NCBI RefSeq assembly: GCF_022627575.1
Contig: NZ_JADEYQ010000001.1
Span: forward strand, 1-64,000
Length of the DNA: 64,000 nucleotides
DNA from: Sphingobacterium rhinopitheci
GTDB taxonomy: Bacteria; Bacteroidota; Bacteroidia; Sphingobacteriales; Sphingobacteriaceae
Direction of reading: 5' to 3'
Below the pieces are notes generated by a model. That model was not told the origin of the DNA. It saw nothing but the letters and a program-made list of their open reading frames with translations, and made no database searches. The translations under genes were made by a program, and so were the position numbers. Below are positions 26,363 to 36,579 of the stretch, one piece after another. The first letter of the stretch is position 1. Each line of letters begins with the position of its first letter.

Positions 26363-27787
26363 TTATTTAAGTAACTGATTATATAATGCTACATATTTTT
26401 TAGCGGATTTATCCCACGAAAAATCCAATTTCATAGCCTTTCCACGGATACTTTCCAAGGATTTAGGAATATTAAAAACAGAAATTGCACGATTTATAGT
26501 CAAGGATATATTTTTTATATCTAATTCTTCAAATACAAAACCATAACCATTATCATGATCAATATCGATTACAGTATCTTTAAGTCCCCCGATATTACGT
26601 ACAATCGGAATAGTACCATACTGAAGAGCATACAATTGATTGAGTCCACAGGGCTCCACACGCGAAGGCATAATCAACATATCCGAAGCAGCATATACTT
26701 CATGTGCTAGACTTTCGTTATAACCAAAGAAAACACTGACTTGATTAGGATATAATTGTATGATATTAGCGATCTCACCTTGAATAATATCATCGCCTGA
26801 ACCCAAAATAAATATAGCGATTTTATTTTCATTTAAAGAATACATTTCTCGTATCAATTCAGGCAATAAATCGGCTCCTTTTTCAAATGCAAATCTGCCT
26901 ATATAACTCAAAAGAGGGATATCAAAAGGTAAACCTACTTTCTCACAAAATATTTTCTTATTCTGTTCTTTACCTTTTTTCACAGTAGTACTTGTGTAGT
27001 TTAGCGGTAATAATTGATCGATAGCAGGGTCCCAAAATTCAACATCAATACCATTTACGATACCTATTGCTTTTGCACGTTCATGCTTAAATAAATCTTG
27101 TAAACCATTGGCTTCAACAAATAGCTCTTCCAAATATCCTTCTGAAACTGTCGTATAACGATCACAACATTTTAATGCTGTTGCCATCGGATTGATGACA
27201 CCATCCCAATCTAACAGCCCCCCGTGGTAACCATCAAAAGATGGTAGCAAATGCGCCTTATCCCAGCTAAGCCATCCTTGATATTGCCCATTATGAACCG
27301 TGAACACCGTTTTTATTCCCGCTAAGGATTGAAAAGAATAGGCATATTTAATCAAAAAAGGAACTAGGCCTACATGATGATCATGACAATTGATAAGATC
27401 TGGCTTATTATCAGTATTTACTATCCAATCCAAAAAAGCATGCTGAAAAGCAATCCATTGCTCCGCCTCATCGGGATAACAATACACCTCTGGACGATCC
27501 AACTTACCTTCGATATAAATAAGATAGACTGGAAAACCCAGTGTATCATATTGCTCCTTCCACACGGTATATGCCAATATCTCGTCCCCTTGAGAAAAAG
27601 AGCCTTCATATATGTTCAACAAAGCATTTTCGGTAACAAATGGTCTATTATAATAAGGCATCACAACAGAAGCATCAATACCTAATTTTCGTTGGTATTT
27701 TGGTAAGGCACCTACCACATCTGCCAATCCTCCAACTTTAGCTATAGGAAAACATTCTACACTCAAATGAATTACCTTCATATACAA
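26363..27787 (-). CDS. glgA: Glycogen synthase (ADP-glucose type, GT5)
   Basis: A 474-residue GT5 enzyme that adds glucose from ADP-glucose to glycogen. The ADP-glucose motif KVGGLADVVGALPK is near 18 (KxGGL), DHHVGLVP near 137, and the C-terminal active region PSRVEPCGLNQLYALQYGTIPIVRNIGGLKDTV near 375-410. An ATG two codons in (27781, MKVIHLS) fits the family start slightly better. It sits between glgB and glgC with short gaps, indicating one mRNA. Confidence 0.96.
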   Translation of the reverse strand: MYMKVIHLSVECFPIAKVGGLADVVGALPKYQRKLGIDASVVMPYYNRPFVTENALLNIYEGSFSQGDEILAYTVWKEQYDTLGFPVYLIYIEGKLDRPEVYCYPDEAEQWIAFQHAFLDWIVNTDNKPDLINCHDHHVGLVPFLIKYAYSFQSLAGIKTVFTVHNGQYQGWLSWDKAHLLPSFDGYHGGLLDWDGVINPMATALKCCDRYTTVSEGYLEELFVEANGLQDLFKHERAKAIGIVNGIDVEFWDPAIDQLLPLNYTSTTVKKGKEQNKKIFCEKVGLPFDIPLLSYIGRFAFEKGADLLPELIREMYSLNENKIAIFILGSGDDIIQGEIANIIQLYPNQVSVFFGYNESLAHEVYAASDMLIMPSRVEPCGLNQLYALQYGTIPIVRNIGGLKDTVIDIDHDNGYGFVFEELDIKNISLTINRAISVFNIPKSLESIRGKAMKLDFSWDKSAKKYVALYNQLLK

Positions 27788-27797
27788 TAATTATATT

Positions 27798-29708
27798 TTA
27801 TTTCGTTAGTTTTAAAATTACTCCAGCTAATGGAGGTAAATCAATTTCTATAGAATTCTCCTGATTCATCCAAGGAATTTCTTGCGTTTTTATATTCGAG
27901 AAAACAACACCCGACCCGTAAAATGATATATCATCAGAATTAAAAACTACCTCCCAATTGCCGGAGTAAGGCATCCCTAATCTATAATTATAACGAATTA
28001 AAGGTGTCATATTTAGCACGATAACAAGATCATTAGCTGCATCATGCCCTCTACGGATATAAGCTACCACGCCATTATCACTATCTCCAGCTTCTAACCA
28101 TTCAAAACCGTGTACAGAGAATGCTTTCTCGTATAATGCGGGTTCACTTCTATAGATTTGATTCAGCTTCTTGACATAATGATGCAATTTCTTATGCGGT
28201 GCTTCATATAGTAAATGCCAATCTAGTGAACGATTTTCATTCCATTCGGAATTTTGTCCAAATTCAGCCCCCATAAACAAAAGCTTAGCGCCAGAAAATG
28301 TAAACATGTATAAATACAGGGTACGCAGATTAGCAAACTTTTGCCATTCGTCGCCTGGCATTTTATTTATTAATGATTGTTTGCCATGCACAACTTCATC
28401 GTGCGATAGTGGCAGCATAAAATGTTCACTAAAAGCATATACAGTTGAAAATGTCATTTTATCGTGATGATATTTTCGATTTATAGGATCTTCTTTAAAA
28501 TAATTAAGGGTATCATGCATCCATCCCATCATCCATTTCATGTCAAAACCTAAGCCACCTTCTTGGATTGGTTTACTGACTTGTGGCCATGATGTTGATT
28601 CTTCGGCTATCGTCAATACATCTGGAAAATTAGCGTTCACTGCTTCATTAAACTCCTTAATAAAATGAACAGCTTCTAAATTTTCACGACCACCAAACTC
28701 ATTAGCTATCCATTCACCATCCTGGCGCGAATAATCTAAATATAGCATAGAAGCAACTGCATCTACCCGTAAACCGTCAATATGGTACCTATCTAACCAA
28801 AATAAAGCATTACTTATCAAAAATGAACGTACTTCATTTCTACCATAATTGAAGATGTAAGATTTCCAATCGGGATGAAATCCTTTTCGAGGGTCTTCAT
28901 GTTCAAATAAAGCCGTACCGTCAAATCGATATAATCCATTGGCATCACCCGGAAAATGAGAAGGAACCCAATCTAATATAACAGCGATATTATTTTTATG
29001 CAATGATTCGATCAGAAACATCAAGTCTTGCGGTGACCCATAACGTGAACTTGCGGCAAAATACCCCGTAATCTGGTAGCCCCAAGAAGGATAATAGGGA
29101 TGCTCCATGAGGGGCATAAACTCTACATGCGTAAAACCCATATCTTTTACATAACCAATCAAACTATCGGCTATCTCTCGATAAGACAATTGTCTATCAG
29201 GTGTATTAGGATCCCTAATCCAAGAACCTAAATGCAATTCGTAAACAGATATAGGTCGATCTAATCGATTTGATTCTTTGCGTTGACGCATCCACTTTTC
29301 ATCGTTCCATTGGTACCAATTGGTACTCACGACAGAAGCTGTACCGGGTGCTAATTCCATCGCTAAAGAAAATGGATCTGCTTTCTCTAATCGTTCATTG
29401 CTTTTGGTTAGAATACTATATTTATAAACTTCACCTAAGCCAATTCCAAAGATTACACCTTCCCAAATACCACTCTCATCCCAACGAACGAATAGCTGAT
29501 GACTATTGGGGTTCCATCCATTAAAATTCCCTATTACAGACACCCCTTGTGCATTGGGTGCCCATATCGCAAAATAAACACCCTGTTTTCCATCTATATA
29601 AACAGTTTGGGCACCTAACTTTTCATAAAGCTTAAAATGCTTTCCTGCACAAAATAAATTAATATCAAATTCAGTAAGTAAGGAGAATACTTCAACAGGA
29701 TTGTTCAT
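27798..29708 (-). CDS. glgB: 1,4-alpha-glucan branching enzyme (GH13)
   Basis: A 636-residue branching enzyme. The N-terminal CBM48 domain (YFAIWAPNAQGVSVIGNFNGWN near 45) precedes the GH13 barrel with DWVPSHFP, GLRVDAVASMLYLDYSR (nucleophile Asp), the acid Glu in LTIAEESTSWP and LPLSHDEVVHGK, then a beta-sheet C-domain. The length matches bacterial type GlgB without an extra N1 domain. It lies 7 nt after the GH31 gene. Confidence 0.96.
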   Translation of the reverse strand: MNNPVEVFSLLTEFDINLFCAGKHFKLYEKLGAQTVYIDGKQGVYFAIWAPNAQGVSVIGNFNGWNPNSHQLFVRWDESGIWEGVIFGIGLGEVYKYSILTKSNERLEKADPFSLAMELAPGTASVVSTNWYQWNDEKWMRQRKESNRLDRPISVYELHLGSWIRDPNTPDRQLSYREIADSLIGYVKDMGFTHVEFMPLMEHPYYPSWGYQITGYFAASSRYGSPQDLMFLIESLHKNNIAVILDWVPSHFPGDANGLYRFDGTALFEHEDPRKGFHPDWKSYIFNYGRNEVRSFLISNALFWLDRYHIDGLRVDAVASMLYLDYSRQDGEWIANEFGGRENLEAVHFIKEFNEAVNANFPDVLTIAEESTSWPQVSKPIQEGGLGFDMKWMMGWMHDTLNYFKEDPINRKYHHDKMTFSTVYAFSEHFMLPLSHDEVVHGKQSLINKMPGDEWQKFANLRTLYLYMFTFSGAKLLFMGAEFGQNSEWNENRSLDWHLLYEAPHKKLHHYVKKLNQIYRSEPALYEKAFSVHGFEWLEAGDSDNGVVAYIRRGHDAANDLVIVLNMTPLIRYNYRLGMPYSGNWEVVFNSDDISFYGSGVVFSNIKTQEIPWMNQENSIEIDLPPLAGVILKLTK

Positions 29709-29715
29709 ATTAGGA

Positions 29716-32193
29716 TTATTCTAAGGTTAGTTTTTTGAAATCATTATCGACAACTACGTATTTCTCTCCGTTATCATCAATTTCAATAGAGAGCTGAACC
29801 CCATCTACCAAAACTGTAGACCATTCGAAAGGAATACCTACAAAATAGATCTTATAATCATCATATCGCTCGCGATACAATCCTTCTCTATGCTGAAGTA
29901 CGCTCAAAGAATTCTCATTAGCATGTTGAATAAAATGCTTTTCTAAGTATATATTTTGCTCATAGGCAAAAGTTTCCCCATGATCTGTATAGCCATAACT
30001 ATGCTCTTCTGCTGCTGCATAATAAACGACTATTTTTAGTTTATCGATTTTCTTTTCTCCCGTATATTGCATAATAGGAAACTCTGGCAAAATCGTACCG
30101 CCCTTTATAAAAATTGGCATTTCATGCAATGGAGTTGCTATATTTATCTCTTGTCCACCGACAAACTTTTGATTATTAAAATAATAATACCAATCGCCTT
30201 CAGGAAGATACACTACCTTAGATTGCTGACCAGGGTGTATAACTGGAGAAACCAATATTTTATCACCAAAAGCAAACTCCTCCTCTCGCAATAGATTTGT
30301 ATAATGTTTCTGTTCTAATACAGAAATGGGTCTTAAAATAGGTAAACCATACTTATGCTGTTGCCAAAAAACAGAATAGATATAAGGTAACAATTTATAC
30401 CTGAGCTCAATAAATTTCTTACATATTGCTTCCCATTCTGGTCCAAAGCTCCAAGGCTCTCTATCCACAGTATCTCCCGCAGAATGCACCCGCATAAACG
30501 GTGAAAATACCCCAAACTGCATCCATCGTGTATAGAGTTCACCATCAGGATTCCCCGTAAAACCGCCAATATCTGTACCACAAAAAGATAGCCCTGATAC
30601 CGACAAGCGCTGCAACTGCAAAGTACCGATACGCAAATGTTCCCATGTCGCTATATTATCACCTGTCCACACCGAAGAATAACGTTGCGTCCCCGCGTAA
30701 GCAGCACGAGTAATTGTAAAAGGCCGTTTATTCTTATACAGTTCCTTTAACCCTTCGTAGGTGGCCCTTACCATCTGCATACCATATATATTGTGTGCTT
30801 TACGATGCGAGCCACGATGTCCATCATACTGATGTCTTACATCATTTGGAAAGCTCCCTCTACCAAAAACAGCAGGTTCATTCATATCATTCCAAAATCC
30901 GGCTACGCCATCCTCGACCAATCCTTTGTATAAACCTCCCCACCATTTCCTCACCTCAGGATTAGTATAATCTGGAAATTGACACCTCCCTGGCCACACA
31001 AAGCCTTCCATAAAATAATCATCACCGCGTCTACAGAAATAATTATTGTCGTGTCCTTCTTGGAAAACCCAATAATTCTCATCGACTTTGATTCCTGGAT
31101 CGATCATGACTACAGTCTTGAAGCCATTGGCGGATAAGTCAGCAATCATTTGCTTGGGATCAGGAAAATATTTCTTATTCCACGTAAAACATCGATATCC
31201 ATCCATGTAATCAATATCTAGATATAGCGCATCGCAGGGTATTTCGCGTTTTCTAAACTCGTTAGCTACTTCTTTAACTTTGTTTTCTGGGTAATAACTC
31301 CATCGGCATTGATGATAGCCTATAGCCCACATAGGTGGGAGATAATGGGTACCTGTCAATTGATGATAGCGTCTGGTTACATCTAGCAATTGTGGCCCAT
31401 GTATATAGTAATATTGTAGCTCTCCCCCCTCAGACCAAAAACTCGTTTGATCATCATGCTCAGCCGCAAAATCAAAATACGTACGGAAAGTATTGTCAAA
31501 GAAAATACCATAAGCATCGCCATCATTGACGCCAAGATAAAAAGGTATGGTCTTATAAAGAGGATCCTGATCAAAGGCATAGGAATACGTATCGGAGTTC
31601 CAATTTGTAATGCGTCTACCTCGAAGATTCAAGTTGGACGCTTTATCGCCACAACCAAAAAACACTTCTTTTTCATACGCTTTTTTGGTACAATACACAT
31701 AATAACCACCAAAATCAAGATTCTCTTCCCAATGCATTGGTGCGTGATCAGCATTTAGTGTTTTCCCTTCTACATCTTGAAAAGAAACTAAAAAATTAGC
31801 CTTCTCAATGGCGCATATCACCTTTGGTGTTTTTACATAATAAAAATTATCATCTTCGGAGCAAGAAAATCCATGCGATGGATGTTCCTGTGGAACAACA
31901 GCGTAAGAAAAATCATCCAAAAATATCCCTTGGGGAGCCAATCTCACACGAATAATTTCATCAGAAACAACATTTATCTCTACTTTGGCTTTGCCATCAG
32001 AAAAGATAAATTTAGAACCATCCTTATAATAGCTATTGGCTGCATGCAGATATTTTTTCTCAATTACAGGTAGGTCAAGGACAGGATTATTAACGTGTTG
32101 AATATCATTTTCTAAAGATTGATCTGCAATTATATCAGTAGCAAATTCTTCTTTTTTCGTTTCTTGTTTGGACTCTTTATTAGATTCTCCCAT
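29716..32193 (-). CDS. GH31 alpha-glucosidase in the glycogen operon
   Basis: An 825-residue protein with a GH31 barrel: WSYYPENKVKEVANEFRKREIPCDALYLDIDYMDGYRCFTWN near 290, nucleophile Asp in GFWNDMNEPAVF near 435, and acid Asp in the GTDIGGF region near 560, with a C-terminal DUF5110-like beta domain. The first 45 residues are an acidic, lysine-rich extension without a signal peptide, so the enzyme is likely cytoplasmic. It would trim maltodextrins or glycogen, opposite in direction to its operon partners. It is the first gene of the GH31-glgB-glgA-glgC unit. Confidence 0.92.
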   Translation of the reverse strand: MGESNKESKQETKKEEFATDIIADQSLENDIQHVNNPVLDLPVIEKKYLHAANSYYKDGSKFIFSDGKAKVEINVVSDEIIRVRLAPQGIFLDDFSYAVVPQEHPSHGFSCSEDDNFYYVKTPKVICAIEKANFLVSFQDVEGKTLNADHAPMHWEENLDFGGYYVYCTKKAYEKEVFFGCGDKASNLNLRGRRITNWNSDTYSYAFDQDPLYKTIPFYLGVNDGDAYGIFFDNTFRTYFDFAAEHDDQTSFWSEGGELQYYYIHGPQLLDVTRRYHQLTGTHYLPPMWAIGYHQCRWSYYPENKVKEVANEFRKREIPCDALYLDIDYMDGYRCFTWNKKYFPDPKQMIADLSANGFKTVVMIDPGIKVDENYWVFQEGHDNNYFCRRGDDYFMEGFVWPGRCQFPDYTNPEVRKWWGGLYKGLVEDGVAGFWNDMNEPAVFGRGSFPNDVRHQYDGHRGSHRKAHNIYGMQMVRATYEGLKELYKNKRPFTITRAAYAGTQRYSSVWTGDNIATWEHLRIGTLQLQRLSVSGLSFCGTDIGGFTGNPDGELYTRWMQFGVFSPFMRVHSAGDTVDREPWSFGPEWEAICKKFIELRYKLLPYIYSVFWQQHKYGLPILRPISVLEQKHYTNLLREEEFAFGDKILVSPVIHPGQQSKVVYLPEGDWYYYFNNQKFVGGQEINIATPLHEMPIFIKGGTILPEFPIMQYTGEKKIDKLKIVVYYAAAEEHSYGYTDHGETFAYEQNIYLEKHFIQHANENSLSVLQHREGLYRERYDDYKIYFVGIPFEWSTVLVDGVQLSIEIDDNGEKYVVVDNDFKKLTLE

Positions 32194-32402
32194 AACTAAT
32201 TTATCAAAATAGCAGACGCTGGTTAAGTTTATAATTTAAGTACCCTTAAAATACGATTAAAAAAAATGATTCCCACCAATATTCCTTAAATTAAATACTA
32301 TTTATTTTGAAGCATATATTTATTATGAAGCTATCTTATTCATTATATTGTAAAATACAGTAATCATACCCCCATAAAAGGGGTTTTATGAATAATTTTA
32401 TT

Positions 32403-32410
32403 TACTTTTG
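32403..32410 (+). promoter_or_regulatory. -7 box of queA
   Basis: TACTTTTG fits TAnnTTTG and would give a leader of about 50 nt to queA. No clear TTG is found at the right distance upstream. Confidence 0.45.
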
Positions 32411-32466
32411 TATGCTTTATACTGCACTTTCACTAGTTAGTGTAAAATCATAAATATTGATTACAA

Positions 32467-33516
32467 ATGAAATTATCACAATTTAAATTCAATTTACCAG
32501 AATCTCTATTAGCGTCGGAACCTTCTGAACAACGCGACGAATCTCGTTTAATGGTATTACATAAGGATACAGGTAAAATTGAACATAAAATTTTCAAAGA
32601 CGTTTTAGATTATTTTGATGACAAAGATGTCATGATCTTAAACGATACCAAAGTATTCCCTGCACGTATGTATGGTAATAAGGAAAAAACTGGTGCTACC
32701 ATCGAGGTTTTCTTATTACGTGAGTTAAACAAAGAATTGCGTCTTTGGGATGTATTAGTAGATCCAGCACGTAAAATCCGTGTAGGTAATAAATTATATT
32801 TTGGTGATGATGATTTATTAGTTGCTGAGGTTGTAGACAATACCACATCCAGAGGACGTACAATACGTTTCTTATTTGAAGGTACAGACGAGGAGTTCCG
32901 TCGCAACATCGAAATTCTAGGAGAAACACCACTTCCTAAATATATTACGCGTAAAGCTACTCCAGAAGACAAGTTCCGTTACCAAACGATATACGCTAAA
33001 AATGAAGGCGCTGTTGCAGCACCTACAGCAGGACTTCACTTCTCTAGAGAATTGATGAAGCGTTTAGAGTTAAAAGGTATTGATTTTGCTGAAGTAACAT
33101 TACACGTAGGTCTTGGTACTTTCCGTACTGTTGAAGTAGAGGATTTGACAAAGCACAAAATGGATTCAGAGCAATTTATCATTACTGATGAAGCTGCAAA
33201 AATTGTAAATAAAGGTATTGATAACAAACGTCGTATTTGTGCAGTAGGTACTACTTCAATGCGTGCAATTGAATCATCTGTTTCTGCAGATAGACATTTG
33301 AAAGCCGCTACAGATTGGACAAGTAAATTTATCTATCCCCCATATGATTTCAGTATTGCGAATTCAATGATTACGAATTTCCATACCCCAGAATCAACAT
33401 TACTAGTGATGATCGCTGCATTTGCAGGATATGAAAATGTAATGAATGCCTACGAAGTAGCTGTTAAAGAAAAATACCGTTTCTATAGCTATGGAGATGC
33501 TATGTTGATTATATAA
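32467..33516 (+). CDS. queA: S-adenosylmethionine:tRNA ribosyltransferase-isomerase
   Basis: A 349-residue, full-length QueA, which adds the epoxycyclopentanediol from SAM ribose to preQ1-modified tRNA in queuosine synthesis. Family landmarks: [47 protein letters not shown] near 57, [11 protein letters not shown] near 183, [15 protein letters not shown] near 215 and [18 protein letters not shown] near 303. A hairpin terminator separates it from ispD. Confidence 0.97.
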   Translation: MKLSQFKFNLPESLLASEPSEQRDESRLMVLHKDTGKIEHKIFKDVLDYFDDKDVMILNDTKVFPARMYGNKEKTGATIEVFLLRELNKELRLWDVLVDPARKIRVGNKLYFGDDDLLVAEVVDNTTSRGRTIRFLFEGTDEEFRRNIEILGETPLPKYITRKATPEDKFRYQTIYAKNEGAVAAPTAGLHFSRELMKRLELKGIDFAEVTLHVGLGTFRTVEVEDLTKHKMDSEQFIITDEAAKIVNKGIDNKRRICAVGTTSMRAIESSVSADRHLKAATDWTSKFIYPPYDFSIANSMITNFHTPESTLLVMIAAFAGYENVMNAYEVAVKEKYRFYSYGDAMLII

Positions 33517-33545
33517 GAATATTAAAATATATTTCAATATTTTTG

Positions 33546-33578
33546 AAGCGTAAATGGTTCTACCATTTACGCTTTTTT
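33546..33578 (+). terminator. Terminator of queA
   Basis: Hairpin AGCGTAAATGGT/ACCATTTACGCT with loop TCT and a T run, 30 nt after the queA stop. Confidence 0.88.
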
Positions 33579-33598
33579 AGTACAGTACAAATAATCAT

Positions 33599-34285
33599 AT
33601 GTCACAAAAAATAGTAATTATAGCAGCAGGAGGAACAGGATCTAGATTAAATGCAAATCTACCCAAACAATACATGTTGCTTAATGAAAGACCCGTATTG
33701 ATGCATACCATTGAAGCATTTGTCGGAATAACCGACAAGATTGTGGTAGCCTTACATCCCAACATGGTAGATTATTGGCTCGAGTTATGTGCTTGCTATA
33801 ATTTCGAAATACCACATGAATTGGTAAAAGGTGGAGAGACCCGCTTTCAGAGTGTGAAAAATAGTATTTTGTATTTACACAATCTCCTTACGGAAAATAT
33901 ATTTGGGCAAGCCCTCATTGCTATACATGATGCTGCACGTCCCTTGGTGGATCGAGAATTGATAAAGCAATCCTTCAATCAAGCACAAAAAGGTATCAAT
34001 GTGACATTGGCAGTAAAAAGTACGAATTCCATACGCATTGGAGACATCAATACCTCAGTATCGATAAATCGAGATACCGTTTGGCAAATCCAAACACCAC
34101 AAACATTTCCAGCAGATATATTAAAAAAAGCCTATCAGCAAGAAGAAAGTCCCTTATTTACAGATGATTGTTCTGTTGTAGAAAAATTAGGCTATTCTAT
34201 TCACTTGTTAGAAAGTAGTAATAAAAATATTAAACTAACTTTTCCTGAAGATTTTAAAATAGCCCAAATTTATTTAAATAATTAA
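33599..34285 (+). CDS. ispD: 2-C-methyl-D-erythritol 4-phosphate cytidylyltransferase
   Basis: A 228-residue MEP-pathway enzyme making CDP-ME. It has IIAAGGTGSRLNANLPKQYMLLNERPVLMHTIEAF at 6-40 (CTP loop and KQ), GGETRFQSVKNSI near 78, IHDAARPLV near 110 and QTPQTFPADILKKAY near 165. It feeds IPP/DMAPP to the carotenoid genes further right. Its stop overlaps the stop of the tiny DUF5670-like gene by 3 nt. Confidence 0.95.
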   Translation: MSQKIVIIAAGGTGSRLNANLPKQYMLLNERPVLMHTIEAFVGITDKIVVALHPNMVDYWLELCACYNFEIPHELVKGGETRFQSVKNSILYLHNLLTENIFGQALIAIHDAARPLVDRELIKQSFNQAQKGINVTLAVKSTNSIRIGDINTSVSINRDTVWQIQTPQTFPADILKKAYQQEESPLFTDDCSVVEKLGYSIHLLESSNKNIKLTFPEDFKIAQIYLNN

Positions 34286-34434
34286 GCATTACCTCTTATT
34301 ATGCGTAGCAATACTACAATAATAGCAATTACCAAAAGTATATGAATAATTCCACCACTTACAAAACCGCCGAAAAAACCAATAACCCACATGATAACCA
34401 ATATAACTGCGATTAAATACAAAAAATTTCCCAT
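34282..34434 (-). CDS. Small two-helix membrane protein (DUF5670 / lmo0937 family)
   Basis: A 50-residue protein: MGNFLYLIAVILVIMWVIGFFGG, a short turn, then a second hydrophobic helix ending VVLLRIIRGNA. The family is usually stress-induced and of unknown function. The ATG at 34434 is chosen because relatives begin at MGNFLYLI; an upstream in-frame start (34491) adds an unrelated 19 residues. A perfect 16-bp palindrome lies about 110 nt upstream. Confidence 0.85.
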   Translation of the reverse strand: MGNFLYLIAVILVIMWVIGFFGGFVSGGIIHILLVIAIIVVLLRIIRGNA

Positions 34435-34491
34435 AGTAGTAAATGTATTAATAGTTAAACCATAATCTATATATAGAACACCTGATGTCAT

Positions 34492-35011
34492 AAAATAGTT
34501 TTAATATTATTTCAATTTCACAGCTAGTTAGTCACCTCAACAAAGAATAATTCGAATTATTCATACCTCCCTAATCCATTCCAGTTAGTGATACAATAAG
34601 CTAAGGACGTTTATTTTTTTTACAAAAGCAACCATTATATTCCAAACCACATGGTTTGAACAATATGAGATTCTCACTACTTTAATGGTATTTGTGACGA
34701 TCAGTTAATTATTCTCCGTCCGATTAGTGACAAATAGATTTTTGTATTAAACAATAAAAATAATTACACAAACACATTACTAAATCGTTTTATCTTATTA
34801 TATTTAATATAAATATTAACCTATTTACGAAAATCAATTATAAAAGAATTCTCCCAGCTTATATAAAAACACTTATTAATCTGGCAGGTCAACAATTATC
34901 AACTCTTCCTTCTATACAAGAAAGAATAAGTAAGATAAATAGAGATTAGAGAAATTTAAATTCACAGAAATACGCTAACCAATAATTAGCATAAATCAAA
35001 AAATAACCATT
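34492..35011. other. Long non-coding gap with one perfect palindrome
   Basis: A 520-nt AT-rich region between the small membrane gene and the GH76 gene. It holds the perfect palindrome AATAATTCGAATTATT at 34546-34561, possibly an operator or a short cruciform. I see no tRNA, ORF with a known domain, or clear terminator in it. Confidence 0.5.
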
Positions 35012-36481
35012 ATGAACTTAAAAAACAAAAATTTCCTATTGATTTTGTTAACCATATTTATAAGTATGGGTTGCAATATACAGCAAAGTAATAAGGCTAA
35101 AAAAAATAGACATACGAATATAAGTCAGCAAAAAGAAACCCTTATAACAAATAATATAATTCGATCGATGGCTATTACTGATGCTACATTTAAGCATTAC
35201 TTTAAGGGCGATAATCAGGTAATGGCTCGATTCTATAACCCAATAGAAGACAAAAGCTCTAGTGAGATTGGTAGTGTATGGATGTATTCAGCTTCTATAG
35301 AAGCTATAAATACTATCCTTCAAGCACTAAAGACACAAAAGCTAATGGGTAAAGATTCATTACATAACATCCATTATAATAGATACGAAAACCTATTGAC
35401 CAGATTATATGATAATCTAGAATACTACAGTGGCACATTCGAACATACATCTTTTACACAGACTAAGGATTGGACAGTATATGGTGTCAATCGAGGCGCA
35501 AAGAAAGGACAAGCAAAAGTAGCGGGAATTGAAAATGTGTATGATGATCAACAATGGTTAATACGTGAATTATTACATTCGTATAAAATCACAGATAACA
35601 AACATTACCTTAAAAAGGCTGAATACCTTACAGAATATGTAATTGACGGTTGGGATAGTACATTAGATGCATTCGGTAAACCAAATGGAGGGATACCTTG
35701 GGGACCTGGTTACACGACTAAACATTCGTGCAGTAATGGCCCTTTCATTAGTCCATTAATATGGCTATACGAACTGTACAAAGACAAAAATGATGAGCTA
35801 ACCTATCTATATATTTCTCCTACTGGCGAAAGAATAGAAAAAAAAGTAAAAAAATCATCTTATTATTTACAGTTTGCAAAGGATATTTATCATTGGCAGA
35901 AAAGCAAATTAATCCGTTCAGACGGTATATATGATGATTTTTTGGGCGGATGTGATCCTGATTGTGCTGTTGCTTACGAAGTAGTTAATGGCACTACCTA
36001 TAGAGCGAATACAAAGCTAAAAGACGTAGTAGGGCCAGCATATTCGTACAATACTGGTACTATGCTTTCGGGTGCTGTAGATTTATTCCGAGCAACAAGC
36101 AACAAAGAATACCTTGAGGATGTAAAATCACTTGGAAAGATGAGTTTTAGATATTTTGCTAAAGAAAGTAATACTTTGCCGGGATATTATGAATATGCTA
36201 CTTCTGGTTTCAATAATTGGTTTAATGGTGTATTGATGAGGGCATTTATTGACGCAAACACATACGATCCAAACACAGAACTTTATATCGAAACATTTCA
36301 AAAAAATCTAGATTATGGATACGAAAAGTTTGCCAAGAAAAATCTATTACCAACTAATTTACTTCATGGCTGGGATCCCAAAAACGCTGATGTAGAGGGC
36401 ATGTTTCAATTAACCTTTGCTGCAGAATATGCTTTATTAGCTACTTATGAGATGGGAAAGATAATATCAACCAATAAATAA
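35012..36481 (+). CDS. GH76 family lipoprotein (alpha-1,6-mannanase-like)
   Basis: A 489-residue lipoprotein (signal ends SMGC, Cys near 21). The body is an (alpha/alpha)6 barrel of the GH76 type: WMYSASIEAINTIL near 90, the catalytic Asp pair in ENVYDDQQWLIRELLHSY near 176, GGIPWGPGYTTKHSCSNGPFISPLIWLYEL near 230 and YNTGTMLSGAVDLFRAT near 350. Family members cut alpha-1,6-mannan backbones, for example of fungal cell walls. No SusC/SusD pair is adjacent, so it is a solitary enzyme. Confidence 0.85.
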   Translation: MNLKNKNFLLILLTIFISMGCNIQQSNKAKKNRHTNISQQKETLITNNIIRSMAITDATFKHYFKGDNQVMARFYNPIEDKSSSEIGSVWMYSASIEAINTILQALKTQKLMGKDSLHNIHYNRYENLLTRLYDNLEYYSGTFEHTSFTQTKDWTVYGVNRGAKKGQAKVAGIENVYDDQQWLIRELLHSYKITDNKHYLKKAEYLTEYVIDGWDSTLDAFGKPNGGIPWGPGYTTKHSCSNGPFISPLIWLYELYKDKNDELTYLYISPTGERIEKKVKKSSYYLQFAKDIYHWQKSKLIRSDGIYDDFLGGCDPDCAVAYEVVNGTTYRANTKLKDVVGPAYSYNTGTMLSGAVDLFRATSNKEYLEDVKSLGKMSFRYFAKESNTLPGYYEYATSGFNNWFNGVLMRAFIDANTYDPNTELYIETFQKNLDYGYEKFAKKNLLPTNLLHGWDPKNADVEGMFQLTFAAEYALLATYEMGKIISTNK

Positions 36482-36579
36482 AGTAAGGAGATATCTTTAT
36501 TAAAAACTAATCATATATGATAAAAAATATGGAAATTTTTTTATTAATTATCAATACTGCCCAAATCTAGCGCTTAAGA

